From Microbacterium sp. Nx66 (GTDB taxonomy: Bacteria; Actinomycetota; Actinomycetes; Actinomycetales; Microbacteriaceae): a DNA stretch of 64,000 nucleotides. The DNA lies in contig NZ_LR880474.1 of the NCBI RefSeq assembly GCF_904066215.1, positions 620,001 through 684,000 of the forward strand. The letters run 5' to 3'. A program made the translations under genes and the position numbers. Shown here in pieces: positions 7,509-14,523 of this stretch (within the stretch, counting starts at the first letter, position 1; every line of letters starts with the position of its first letter). The notes under the pieces are model-generated. The model did not search any database. It was given only the letters and a program-made list of their open reading frames with translations, and had not been told where the DNA came from.

Positions 7509-7907
7509 GTGGGAGAGGCGCGCGGGTTCGAGCAGGGGACGAACTGGAAGGCGAAGAACGCCGCGAGTATCCGTCTGCGCGTCGGCGACGGAAAGAAGCA
7601 CCCGGTTCGTTCCTCTGATGGCGCCCCGCGGCTTACGTCTGAGGAGCAGCGGCGAGCGGACGTCCTGCGTGAGCAGGAGCGTGAACGCATCGCGAAAGAG
7701 CGCCAGGCGCGCGCGGGGCGCGCACGTGGGCAACGGCGTGAGGCCGGGCTCGACGCACGCCATGCTGAGCGCGATCACACACCAAAGGGGTGGGTGCCGG
7801 CGAACCGGCGAGGGTACGTCGATCCGCTCTCGCAGGCAGCTGATCCACGGCCGACGGCGCCGCTCAAGAAGAAGAAGTTCCGTCGCGGCCGCCGCGAGCT
7901 ACAGTAG
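7509..7907 (+). CDS. Basic hypothetical protein after lsr2
   Basis: A frame of 132 codons from GTG 7509 starts 7 bases after the lsr2 stop. The product is very rich in Arg, Lys, Gln and Glu, with a long charged helix (TSEEQRRADVLREQERERIA) and a polybasic C-terminus (LKKKKFRRGRRELQ). It resembles no family I know. Its position and close spacing suggest cotranscription with lsr2. The composition could suit a nucleic-acid-binding tail, but that is a guess. Confidence 0.5.
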   Translation: MGEARGFEQGTNWKAKNAASIRLRVGDGKKHPVRSSDGAPRLTSEEQRRADVLREQERERIAKERQARAGRARGQRREAGLDARHAERDHTPKGWVPANRRGYVDPLSQAADPRPTAPLKKKKFRRGRRELQ

Positions 7908-7914
7908 CTGAATC

Positions 7915-8378
7915 TCAGCGGTACTGACGAGCCTGCGCCGCGAGAATCGCTTCGCGCATCACGTCGCCGAGTTCGGCGACGATGATCTCGATGCCGGCGT
8001 CGCGGATGGAAGCCGTCAGCCACGCGCCCGGGCGATGCAGGTAGCTGGCCGCCGCCTCGTCAGCCACGGCGAGGATGAGCCGGGTCGCACCGAGCTTCTG
8101 ACCGGCCCAGGCGAGTTTGAACGCGTCGGTGGCGAGCTTGCGGGGCTGCGCACCCTTGAGTGCGCCGATACGGGCGTAGGCCTCCACGAGGACCATGCGG
8201 TCTGGGGTCGCCCGTCGATCTCCATGTGGGCGTCATCGATCGCGATCCGAGCGGGAGTGAGCGCGACGCCCAGCTGCTCGGCGACGGCCGCGACGATCGC
8301 GCGCTCCGCCATGCGCTGCTCCGCCATGCGCTGCTCGGCCGAGTCGGAGGCGTGCGGGGTGGCGGATGACGGACTCAT
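7915..8378 (-). pseudogene. Frameshifted hypothetical gene of the RES operon
   Basis: Two overlapping frames make one protein. The first runs from ATG 8378 through AERAIVAAVAEQLGVALTP to HMEIDGR. The second continues as TPDRMVLVEAYARIGALKG to the natural end ILAAQARQYR at 7915. Inserting one base near 8209-8212 joins them as DGR-TPDRM, which reads as one continuous domain of about 154 residues. Without it the first frame leaves the domain after HMEIDGRP and continues out of phase to a stop at 8016. The family is an uncharacterised actinobacterial one. The N-terminus also holds an in-frame 15-base duplication (QRMAE twice, about 8307-8336). Whether the shift is a mutation or a sequence error cannot be told here. 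Its ATG overlaps the upstream stop. Confidence 0.65.
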
Positions 8379-8674
8379 TCCGCGGCCACCAGGTCCGCGC
8401 ACCCGATGGCGAACTTCGACGTATAGTCGACATGGCCACAGGCACTGCTTTCTGCAGCCTGGAGCTGGTCGCTCGAGACGGGCGCTTTGCCTGCAGCGGC
8501 GTGGAGAGCGTTCACTGCTGCGAGCATCTGCTCGCGTTCATAGAGAACCCATCCGAGCTCCGTGTTGCCGTCCTCGAGCTGGACAAATTCCTGGCGCCGA
8601 TAGCGCGTCTGCTGAGCACGCGTGAGCGTAGTGCGAAGGTATTCGAGGTCTTGAGACCAGGTACGGGCGGTCAT
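8375..8674 (-). CDS. Hypothetical protein of the RES operon
   Basis: The 99-residue protein is mostly helical, with WSQDLEYLRTTLTRAQQTRYRR at its start (about residues 6-27) and LYEREQMLAAVNAL in the middle. I do not recognise it. It has one of the best ribosome-binding sites in the window, AAAGGAGGG ending 4 bases before ATG 8674. It lies 20 bases after the RES toxin gene and overlaps the frameshifted gene by 4 bases (ATGA), so it belongs to the same operon. A role as a toxin accessory or second antitoxin is possible but unsupported. Confidence 0.6.
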   Translation of the reverse strand: MTARTWSQDLEYLRTTLTRAQQTRYRRQEFVQLEDGNTELGWVLYEREQMLAAVNALHAAAGKAPVSSDQLQAAESSACGHVDYTSKFAIGCADLVAAE

Positions 8675-8694
8675 GACACCCTCCTTTCGGGTCT

Positions 8695-9405
8695 CTACGC
8701 CAAGCCGAGGCCTAGGGTCTTCGCGAACGACTCGAGCGTCACGGTGAGTCCAGGCGAGCTGAGTTCGATGTCCGCGGTCGGGCTCACCGGCAGGGCGTCT
8801 TCGGCGCGCTCCCACAGCGCCGCGGCGCGAGCCTCGGGGAGCTGCGGACGCTGCGCGATGGTGCGGGGGCGGTAGAAGACGCCGTCGACGTCGGGATATG
8901 CCTGGTGGATGGCGCGGGCCCACGGCCGGGACAGCGACCGATCGCCAGTGTTGATCTGATCGTTCCCGCCGACGTCCGTGACCCAGGTGCTGTCGATAAG
9001 GTCGAGGAGTGTGATCTCGCGGGTGGTCGCGAACAGCACGAACCGAGGCTGCGTGCCCCCGGTCCCTCCCGCTCCGACGCCACCGCGTTCGATGACGCCT
9101 CGGTCGCTGAAGCACTCTGATAGGCAAACGAGCAGGAGGCTCTGAACTGCCGTCTCCGGTGGAACCGTGATCTGGGGCGTGACGTAGGTCACGGCGTGGT
9201 TCGGATGGTGACCCACGGGATCGGGGTGGTGATCGAATCGGCTCCCCGTGGGCCCGAAGTGGCGGAGCTCGTGCCACCGGGCAGGGTGAGCGCCGCCGGC
9301 GTCGTAGATGCGTCCGAAGATCGTGCCGGCCGGCAGCGTACGGACAGCGCTCGGGGGGAGAGGATGCGGGAACTTCGATGCGTCGGGGGCAGGAAGCGCG
9401 CTCAT
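8695..9405 (-). CDS. RES-domain toxin
   Basis: The 236-residue protein carries a RES domain: GTIFGRIYD with the conserved Arg (about residues 27-35), GPTGSRFDHH replacing the usual GSRW (about 51-60), AVTYVTP with the conserved Tyr (about 73-79) and a Glu in LSECF (about 96-100). RES toxins such as MbcT and ParT attack NAD+ or ADP-ribosylate a target. The ATG at 9405 overlaps the stop of the upstream antitoxin-like gene by 4 bases. At 236 residues it is longer than minimal RES toxins (about 150-190), with a C-terminal extension. Class confidence is good; the substrate is inferred. Confidence 0.72.
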   Translation of the reverse strand: MSALPAPDASKFPHPLPPSAVRTLPAGTIFGRIYDAGGAHPARWHELRHFGPTGSRFDHHPDPVGHHPNHAVTYVTPQITVPPETAVQSLLLVCLSECFSDRGVIERGGVGAGGTGGTQPRFVLFATTREITLLDLIDSTWVTDVGGNDQINTGDRSLSRPWARAIHQAYPDVDGVFYRPRTIAQRPQLPEARAAALWERAEDALPVSPTADIELSSPGLTVTLESFAKTLGLGLA

Positions 9406-10115
9406 CGGATCGAGAACGCCTGCTCGGCCAGCGCCGCGACAGGTTCTGCGGGCTTGCCGGCTGCGAGCCACTGGGCAGGAGTCAGCTCGCCGTCTCCCAG
9501 GTCGGGGTGAGCGTGAGTGAGGAAGTACTCCACGGCCACGGGGTTCGCCCCTTCGGGCAGCGCTCGGCTCACCGTTCCCCAGCCCGGGAGCTCACCGTGG
9601 TCGGTGAACTGGAACGTCGGGAACCGCAGGCCGCGGCCGGGGCCCGGGATCGCGAAGAGAGTCCCCTCGCCGTGGCGCTGGCGCACTCGGCCTTCGGTCA
9701 CGTCGAGCAGTTCTGCGACGCGCTTAGTCGGCAGCGCCTCAGCGAGGATGTCCTGCTGGCGGAGGGCCGTGAGCACGCTGGGGCGCTCTTCGACAGGCAG
9801 CGCGTTCTCCGGCTCAACGAGCGAGCCGGCTGCGCGCAGTGCGTCCAGCTCAGCCTCCGTCAGCGACGAGTGCCCAGGCTCTTCCTCGAGCCGGAGCGCC
9901 TTGTTCACGCCCTGCAGGATGCTGATGAGGTGAGCGCGCCGACCGCTGGAGCCCAGCACGTTCAGCTCGTGCGCGAGCTCCTCGGCCTCGTGGTCCGTGA
10001 ATTCCACAGGACCGACGATCTTGATGGTGATCTCGCGACCTTCGTCCGACCGAGTCGCCGTGAGGTATGCGCGTCGATCGCTGCGGAGGGGGTGTGCGGT
10101 TGCGTTCGACATCAT
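9402..10115 (-). CDS. RES-toxin antitoxin with HTH and toxin-binding regions
   Basis: The 237-residue protein precedes the RES gene with an ATGA overlap, the usual place of the antitoxin. A helix-turn-helix-like segment reads TKRVAELLDVTEGRVRQR (about residues 130-147), and the C-terminus TPAQWLAAGKPAEPVAALAEQ (about 212-232) resembles the toxin-binding tail of Xre/MbcA/ParS antitoxins. The N-terminal 120 residues contain strands (REITIKIVGPVEF) and helices I cannot place, so this is not a standard 130-150-residue Xre antitoxin. A -10 TATACT lies upstream in the intergenic region. Confidence 0.65.
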   Translation of the reverse strand: MMSNATAHPLRSDRRAYLTATRSDEGREITIKIVGPVEFTDHEAEELAHELNVLGSSGRRAHLISILQGVNKALRLEEEPGHSSLTEAELDALRAAGSLVEPENALPVEERPSVLTALRQQDILAEALPTKRVAELLDVTEGRVRQRHGEGTLFAIPGPGRGLRFPTFQFTDHGELPGWGTVSRALPEGANPVAVEYFLTHAHPDLGDGELTPAQWLAAGKPAEPVAALAEQAFSIR

Positions 10116-10683
10116 CGGATCCTAACGGTCATTAGCGAGTATAGCTTGCGTAAGCGGCGGGGGGTCACTGTTGATGCAGAACCTCAGCGATCAGGTCGAC
10201 ATCGTCGTAGTCGGCGCGGCCGGGGCAGGCGCCCGTGACCTAGCTATCGACGTCCCGCGTCGATGTGTTCAGAGCGACGTGACCACGTAGCTGCGTGGGC
10301 CGGCGTGCGCGCAACGTGAGCTGCCCCGCGAAATAAACAAAGTAAATACGATTCGGCTCATCGAGTTCAGCATCGAGCCGGGTTCATCATCATCCAGGCC
10401 GCTGGCGGTCCAATGACACACTTAGCTCCATCGGCGTCCGCTGAGGTCTCATTCCCGTGATTAGAAGGGCAGAGAGGTCAGATTTGTGCCACGCCCGGAG
10501 ACGAGTTCTGGGCGGATGAGCACAGGGCTCAGCGGAATGCTCCTACGGAGCTGGGGCGCTCGCTAAGCCCCCAGCAACCGGTTCGGGGCAGCGCGATCTG
10601 CGCCTCGAAGTGGAGAGCGCATGAGGCCAGTCGCTTCCGGGCTGCTCGCATCATCCCGCGGAGGGTGACGATCCGCCGGTCCA
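10116..10683. other. Non-coding gap with the RES-operon promoter
   Basis: No credible gene is seen in these 568 bases. On the minus strand, TATACT (about 10139-10144) is a likely -10 for the RES operon, with an imperfect CTAATGACCGTTAG dyad between it and the start codon that may be an operator. An A-rich patch (GAAATAAACAAAGTAAATAC, about 10328-10348) stands out against the high-GC background, and CGGCTC/GAGCCG arms about 15 bases apart follow at about 10353-10379. An AT-rich patch is the kind of site Lsr2 binds. Confidence 0.45.
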
Positions 10684-11550
10684 TCAGCTGCGAACGACGG
10701 CGCCATCGCCTTGATCAGCGCGGTGCTTGTACCGTCGTCTTCCGCCGCGGATCTCGTTGAGTGGAAGTGGGCTGAACGCGAGGCCCGCGAGGTCGAGCAC
10801 TCCTGCGTTGCAGGCAAACGTGTCCCGATCGAGACTGACCACGGTCCTGCCGTCCTCGCGCTCAAACTTACCGTAAACGTGCATATGGCCGTGCATGTGC
10901 AAGCGGGGGAGCGCAGCATCAGATACACGTTGCACACGCTCTCTCTGTGCAGCAGATACGGCCAACGCCTCGGGAGGAAAATCATGCGGATTGTTCGTGA
11001 GCAGCCGCTGCACCTCCGGTACCGCGATCGCTGGAGACTCGTGCGTGAGCATAAGGTCGGCCGGGCCGCCGGCAATCGCGGCGGCTTCCATCGGTTCCGT
11101 GATGAGTTCATCCTCGAACCAGTCCTTGCCCGCAGTTCGAAACGCCTTGTCGACGCTGGACGCGCCGCCGAGCGATAGCACCTCGCGTCCCGCGATCTGA
11201 AAACGGAACGGCCGGGGGATGAGCCACACGACGTCACTGACCCTGATCGCCATACCGGAGGCGCTTTCCTGCGCCGGGGTGATGTGGTTCCACTCTTCGT
11301 GGTTGCCAGGCGTGACCAGCACGCGCTCGATGCCTGTGCGCTTCGCCCAATAATCGACCGGGCCAGTCCCGGGCTGAGCATGCTCGAAACCGTAATCTCC
11401 GAGTTGAAGGATGGTGCGCAGCGATGGGTCATGCCGACGCATCGCGGGCAGCAGCGTTTGAATCCATCCAGCATTGCCGTGGAGGTCGCCCACGACCCAC
11501 ACGCGCTCATCCGGCAGGTCGAAGCTGTCGGCTGTCTCATGGATCTGCAT
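10684..11550 (-). CDS. Calcineurin-like metallophosphoesterase
   Basis: The 288-residue protein has the full metallophosphoesterase motif series: GDLHGN (residues 21-26), GDYGFEH (51-57), PGNHEEW (81-87), THESP (about 166-170) and HMHGHMH (about 217-223), enough to bind two metal ions. The ATG at 11550 puts the first motif about 21 residues in, as in the family; the frame is open to 11601 but the extra residues add nothing recognisable. It stands alone between the RES operon and the mobilization genes. Substrate unknown; relatives act on phosphodiesters, nucleotides or proteins. Confidence 0.82.
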   Translation of the reverse strand: MQIHETADSFDLPDERVWVVGDLHGNAGWIQTLLPAMRRHDPSLRTILQLGDYGFEHAQPGTGPVDYWAKRTGIERVLVTPGNHEEWNHITPAQESASGMAIRVSDVVWLIPRPFRFQIAGREVLSLGGASSVDKAFRTAGKDWFEDELITEPMEAAAIAGGPADLMLTHESPAIAVPEVQRLLTNNPHDFPPEALAVSAAQRERVQRVSDAALPRLHMHGHMHVYGKFEREDGRTVVSLDRDTFACNAGVLDLAGLAFSPLPLNEIRGGRRRYKHRADQGDGAVVRS

Positions 11551-11836
11551 CCATCCATCATGCCCGTGAGTGCCGACTCGGACATGGCGTCGACAACTCA
11601 ACGTGGAGAATGCGAAACGGCCGAGATCAGTGGGCGCCGAGCGACCATATTGTGGTCATGTTCTGGCCACCCCTGCTGCCCAGCGAAATGCCGGTGTCCC
11701 GTTAGTGACCACGAACCGGCCTGTAAAGGACCAGCTGAAGCCCGTTTTTCGGACTGCCACTAGCGACTATGTAGTGTGGGCACCGTCGGACCACTATATG
11801 GACACGAGGCGGTCACCGGCCACCCACTGCACAGTG

Positions 11837-13243
11837 CTAGTCGCCGATGCTCCGTTCTTGGTGATCGGGCGCGGAAAGCTCCGCCTCTTCGAAGAGTGCG
11901 GGGAACCGCAGTCGCAGCGGGCGAGGCTTGGGGGAGGTCTCCTGATTCTCACCGGTGTTAGCCTGCGGCCGCGCCGATCGCGGTTGCTCGACGTCGTGCG
12001 GACGGTAGTCGGGAACCGTGACCTCCGTTTCTGGTTCCTCTGGGTCCGCGATCCGTGGCTGAGTTTCTCGGAGTTCCGACAGTCCCATTGTGCCCGGGAC
12101 TGCGGGTAGCTCGGTGGGAGCGTGCGCACCGGAATTCTCGTGTTCGCTTGTCATCGCGTCGGCGTTTGACAGGGCTGTAGCCACCAGGCGTTGCGCGGCG
12201 CGATTTGCCTCCTGTGTCGCCTCGTCCAGAGCGATCATCATGCGTTTCTTGGGCGACAGTCGGCGTTCAACAGTCGTGTGTTGTGGCACGGACAATGTCA
12301 CCGCGCTGTTGCGAGCGAAAGCGGTCTCAACAGCGTCCCTCTCGAAGGCCGTGCCGAGTGTGGTGCAGCGGCGTCGATCACTCGGCGTTGGATCGGCTGG
12401 GGTTCGGTCCGGATTCTCGCGAAGCATGCCGTACGAAATGCCACGGCCCTTCTTGCCGCGCTGTTCGATCTGAACGCCTCGGGTTCTACCGACTTCGACG
12501 AAGCTGTCCCAGTCGACAACGGCTGGATCGGCGAGCGTGTTCTCGATGCTCGCCCTCAGCACGGTGAGACTAAAAGGTTGCTTGTTGCGGGGCGCACCGA
12601 ACTCATCCGCGAGGTCGCATTCTGTTTCCCAGATGATGTGCCGCTGCCATTCGCGAAGCTCACTGTCCGCGGTCGACCCGGCGCGGCGAAGACCGCTCGG
12701 CTCGCCCCGCTCGAAGCGCTCGTTCGCGTCGCTGAAGGCCTGCTTGAGGTCCGCTCGCTGCTCGAAGCCGCGCTGTTCAAGAACACGCTCATGTGCCTCG
12801 ACAAGGCGTGCGTGCGTGACGACTGAACTGTTGAGACTGCGGCCGGTTTTGGTCTCGATGGAGTTCGCGACGAGGTGGTTGTGCACACAGCCTGTTCGCC
12901 CGTCTCGTTGTGTTACAACGAGCACCTGTCGGCCGGGGAACCTCTCTTCTGCGAGTGCTGTCCCGAGCTTCTGAGCCGTCAGCCAGTCGTCTGGCTCTTC
13001 GGGGTCCAACTCGTCCTTCGCGAAAGACTGGATGACGTGATACGCCTGGACGAACGCGCCAGGCTTGTCCTTACCCCACTTCTTGCGGACGTCGCGCATC
13101 TGCTGCTTCGCGACCGATACCAGCATGCCGCCCACGCCGGACGCCATGACGTACCGCTCGCCATCTTGCTCGGGCTTGTCATCGAGCGCATAGTTGATCA
13201 GCGCATCGGCCGACCGCGTCGAGCTCGCCACCACAACAGGCAT
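11837..13243 (-). CDS. Relaxase / mobilization nuclease
   Basis: The 468-residue protein fits a MOBP-type relaxase. Motif I contains Tyr18 in LINYALDDK, the likely nucleophile for cutting oriT. A conserved AYHVIQSF segment lies at about 67-74, and the metal-binding histidine motif is CVHNHLVANS at about 119-128 (His121 and His123). The C-terminal half (about 330-468) is charged, Pro-rich and probably disordered. It begins 2 bases after the mobC stop, so the two are cotranscribed. No type IV secretion or coupling-protein gene is present, so transfer would need a helper element. Confidence 0.85.
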   Translation of the reverse strand: MPVVVASSTRSADALINYALDDKPEQDGERYVMASGVGGMLVSVAKQQMRDVRKKWGKDKPGAFVQAYHVIQSFAKDELDPEEPDDWLTAQKLGTALAEERFPGRQVLVVTQRDGRTGCVHNHLVANSIETKTGRSLNSSVVTHARLVEAHERVLEQRGFEQRADLKQAFSDANERFERGEPSGLRRAGSTADSELREWQRHIIWETECDLADEFGAPRNKQPFSLTVLRASIENTLADPAVVDWDSFVEVGRTRGVQIEQRGKKGRGISYGMLRENPDRTPADPTPSDRRRCTTLGTAFERDAVETAFARNSAVTLSVPQHTTVERRLSPKKRMMIALDEATQEANRAAQRLVATALSNADAMTSEHENSGAHAPTELPAVPGTMGLSELRETQPRIADPEEPETEVTVPDYRPHDVEQPRSARPQANTGENQETSPKPRPLRLRFPALFEEAELSAPDHQERSIGD

Positions 13244-13245
13244 AA

Positions 13246-13764
13246 CTACACCGTCCCGCGCGGCGGCAGGCCATGGTCCACGAGGCGTGCGATGCGCTTC
13301 TCGATATCGTCGGGAACATCGCGTAGCTCAGCCACCGTAAGGAGAGCCTCCGAGACCTCCCCAGCGGTCACCGGGTCGCCGATATTCAGCCGCTTCGCGA
13401 TCTGATTGAGGTTGCCGCCGATATGCGCGATGTGATTGCGAATCGGACCGAGCTCGTACCCGAGCCGATCGGAGATGTCGGCCAGGCCCCAGTCGGTCAC
13501 GTTCGGGCCCTGGCGCTCGATAGCCAGCGCCCTCGCTTCCACCTCGGCGGCACCCTCACGGTCAGTAATGAGCAGGCGCAGAGCTTCGGAGAAGGAGACC
13601 TCTTCGAGGTCGCGTCCGGAGGACTTGGCCAAAGCTCGCCGCACGTCGTCGACGGCTCGTTCCTCGTCGTCGCTGAACCTCAGTGTGCGGCGCTTCGCAA
13701 AGTTGACGACCCTCTTCCTCGGACGACGCGGCGTCGCTTCGCTCGCCTTGCCGGTCCTCGTCAT
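13246..13764 (-). CDS. mobC: MobC-like relaxosome protein
   Basis: The 172-residue protein has a basic N-terminus (PRRPRKRVVNFAKRRTLRFS) and a C-terminal MobC signature NHIAHIGGNLNQIAKRLN (about residues 121-138), the segment that defines bacterial mobilisation protein MobC. It should bind oriT and help the relaxase open the DNA. ATG 13764 is chosen for its ribosome-binding site AAGGGGA 8 bases upstream; the frame is open to 14064 but the extra part runs through the candidate oriT. The relaxase gene follows 2 bases after its stop. Confidence 0.82.
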   Translation of the reverse strand: MTRTGKASEATPRRPRKRVVNFAKRRTLRFSDDEERAVDDVRRALAKSSGRDLEEVSFSEALRLLITDREGAAEVEARALAIERQGPNVTDWGLADISDRLGYELGPIRNHIAHIGGNLNQIAKRLNIGDPVTAGEVSEALLTVAELRDVPDDIEKRIARLVDHGLPPRGTV

Positions 13765-13790
13765 CAGGTCGTCCCCTTCGCTCGGTTCTT

Positions 13791-13845
13791 TGTGCAGTCT
13801 GGGCCTTTGCTTCCCCGCTCCGCGAGGGTGGTCCCAGACTACACA
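13791..13845. other. Candidate oriT: 13-base inverted repeat upstream of mobC
   Basis: TGTGCAGTCTGGG at 13791-13803 and CCCAGACTACACA at 13833-13845 form a 13-base inverted repeat with one mismatch around a 29-base loop. It lies 27 bases upstream of mobC on the non-coding side, followed by an AT-rich run (AAATAACGGCAAGCAG). An inverted repeat beside the mob genes is the usual oriT layout; the nick site itself was not identified. Confidence 0.5.
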
Positions 13846-13983
13846 AATAACGGCAAGCAGTTTATCCGTCAGACATATCGCTGCGCTCCTGTCCTTGGAT
13901 ACTCCTTGGTCAGGCCTCCGGCCCGACACCCGGATGAAGGCTCCCGCCTCCACGCACAGGTCGTGGCGCCACCTTCCGAAACG

Positions 13984-14027
13984 GAGAAACCCCATCAGCG
14001 CCTCTTCGAGGGCAGATGGGGTTTCTC
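13984..14027 (-). terminator. Terminator after the 14068-14484 gene
   Basis: GAGAAACCCCATC at 13984-13996 and GATGGGGTTTCTC at 14015-14027 are a perfect 13-base inverted repeat with an 18-base loop. On the minus strand it begins 40 bases after the upstream stop and ends in TTTCTC-CGTTTC. It isolates the mobC promoter region. Confidence 0.75.
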
Positions 14028-14067
14028 TACTCGCCGCGACCGCACGGGGCCGCGGGCGACGCAACGC

Positions 14068-14484
14068 TCAGGCGGCTGGCTGCTTGACCGCCGTCGGCGT
14101 GCTTGAAGTCGTCGCGACCAGGGCCGGAGAAGCCGCCTGCGGCGGTCTCTCAGCTGCCTGAGCAGGAACCTGACGATCACTGCCGACTGGTTGCGTCGTA
14201 GGCTGCTCCTCAATTGATAGCAGGACGGTGACAGCCTCGATGAGGCGAGCAGCGCGCTTGGCCTCGTCCTTATCGGACGTGACCTCGTAGCGGCCGTGCT
14301 TGCCATCACGAATGATGGGTGGTTCAGGCTGGACGTCGAGAAGCTCGTACAGCTGCTCGACGGCGTCACAGCGTGCGAACGCCGCGACCTTGATCGCGTC
14401 GTTCACGTTCTTGTCGTAGGCGTCCTGCTCGGCCTGCAGCGCGGCGATCTGCGCAGCTCGGAGCTGACTACGGGTCCTTCGCAT
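14068..14484 (-). CDS. Hypothetical protein of the mobilizable element
   Basis: The 138-residue protein is helical in its first half (QLRAAQIAALQAEQDAYDKN and VAAFARCDAVEQLYELLDV, up to about residue 51) and Pro/Ala/Gln-rich and probably disordered in its last 45 residues. I do not recognise it. It follows the ATPase gene by 39 bases on the same strand, with a short GGAG-type site near its ATG, and ends at a strong terminator, so the two genes probably form one transcript. Confidence 0.6.
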   Translation of the reverse strand: MRRTRSQLRAAQIAALQAEQDAYDKNVNDAIKVAAFARCDAVEQLYELLDVQPEPPIIRDGKHGRYEVTSDKDEAKRAARLIEAVTVLLSIEEQPTTQPVGSDRQVPAQAAERPPQAASPALVATTSSTPTAVKQPAA

Positions 14485-14523
14485 GGTGTTCTCCTAACGG
14501 TGCGGTGTAGTGGTCAGCCCCGA

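Noticed and set aside
10563..11585. A 340-codon minus-strand frame overlapping the metallophosphoesterase
   Set aside because: The overlapping frame holds all metallophosphoesterase motifs; this one shows none.
11550..11601. Longer start for the metallophosphoesterase at 11601
   Set aside because: The extra 17 residues lie outside the family pattern and have no clear ribosome-binding site.
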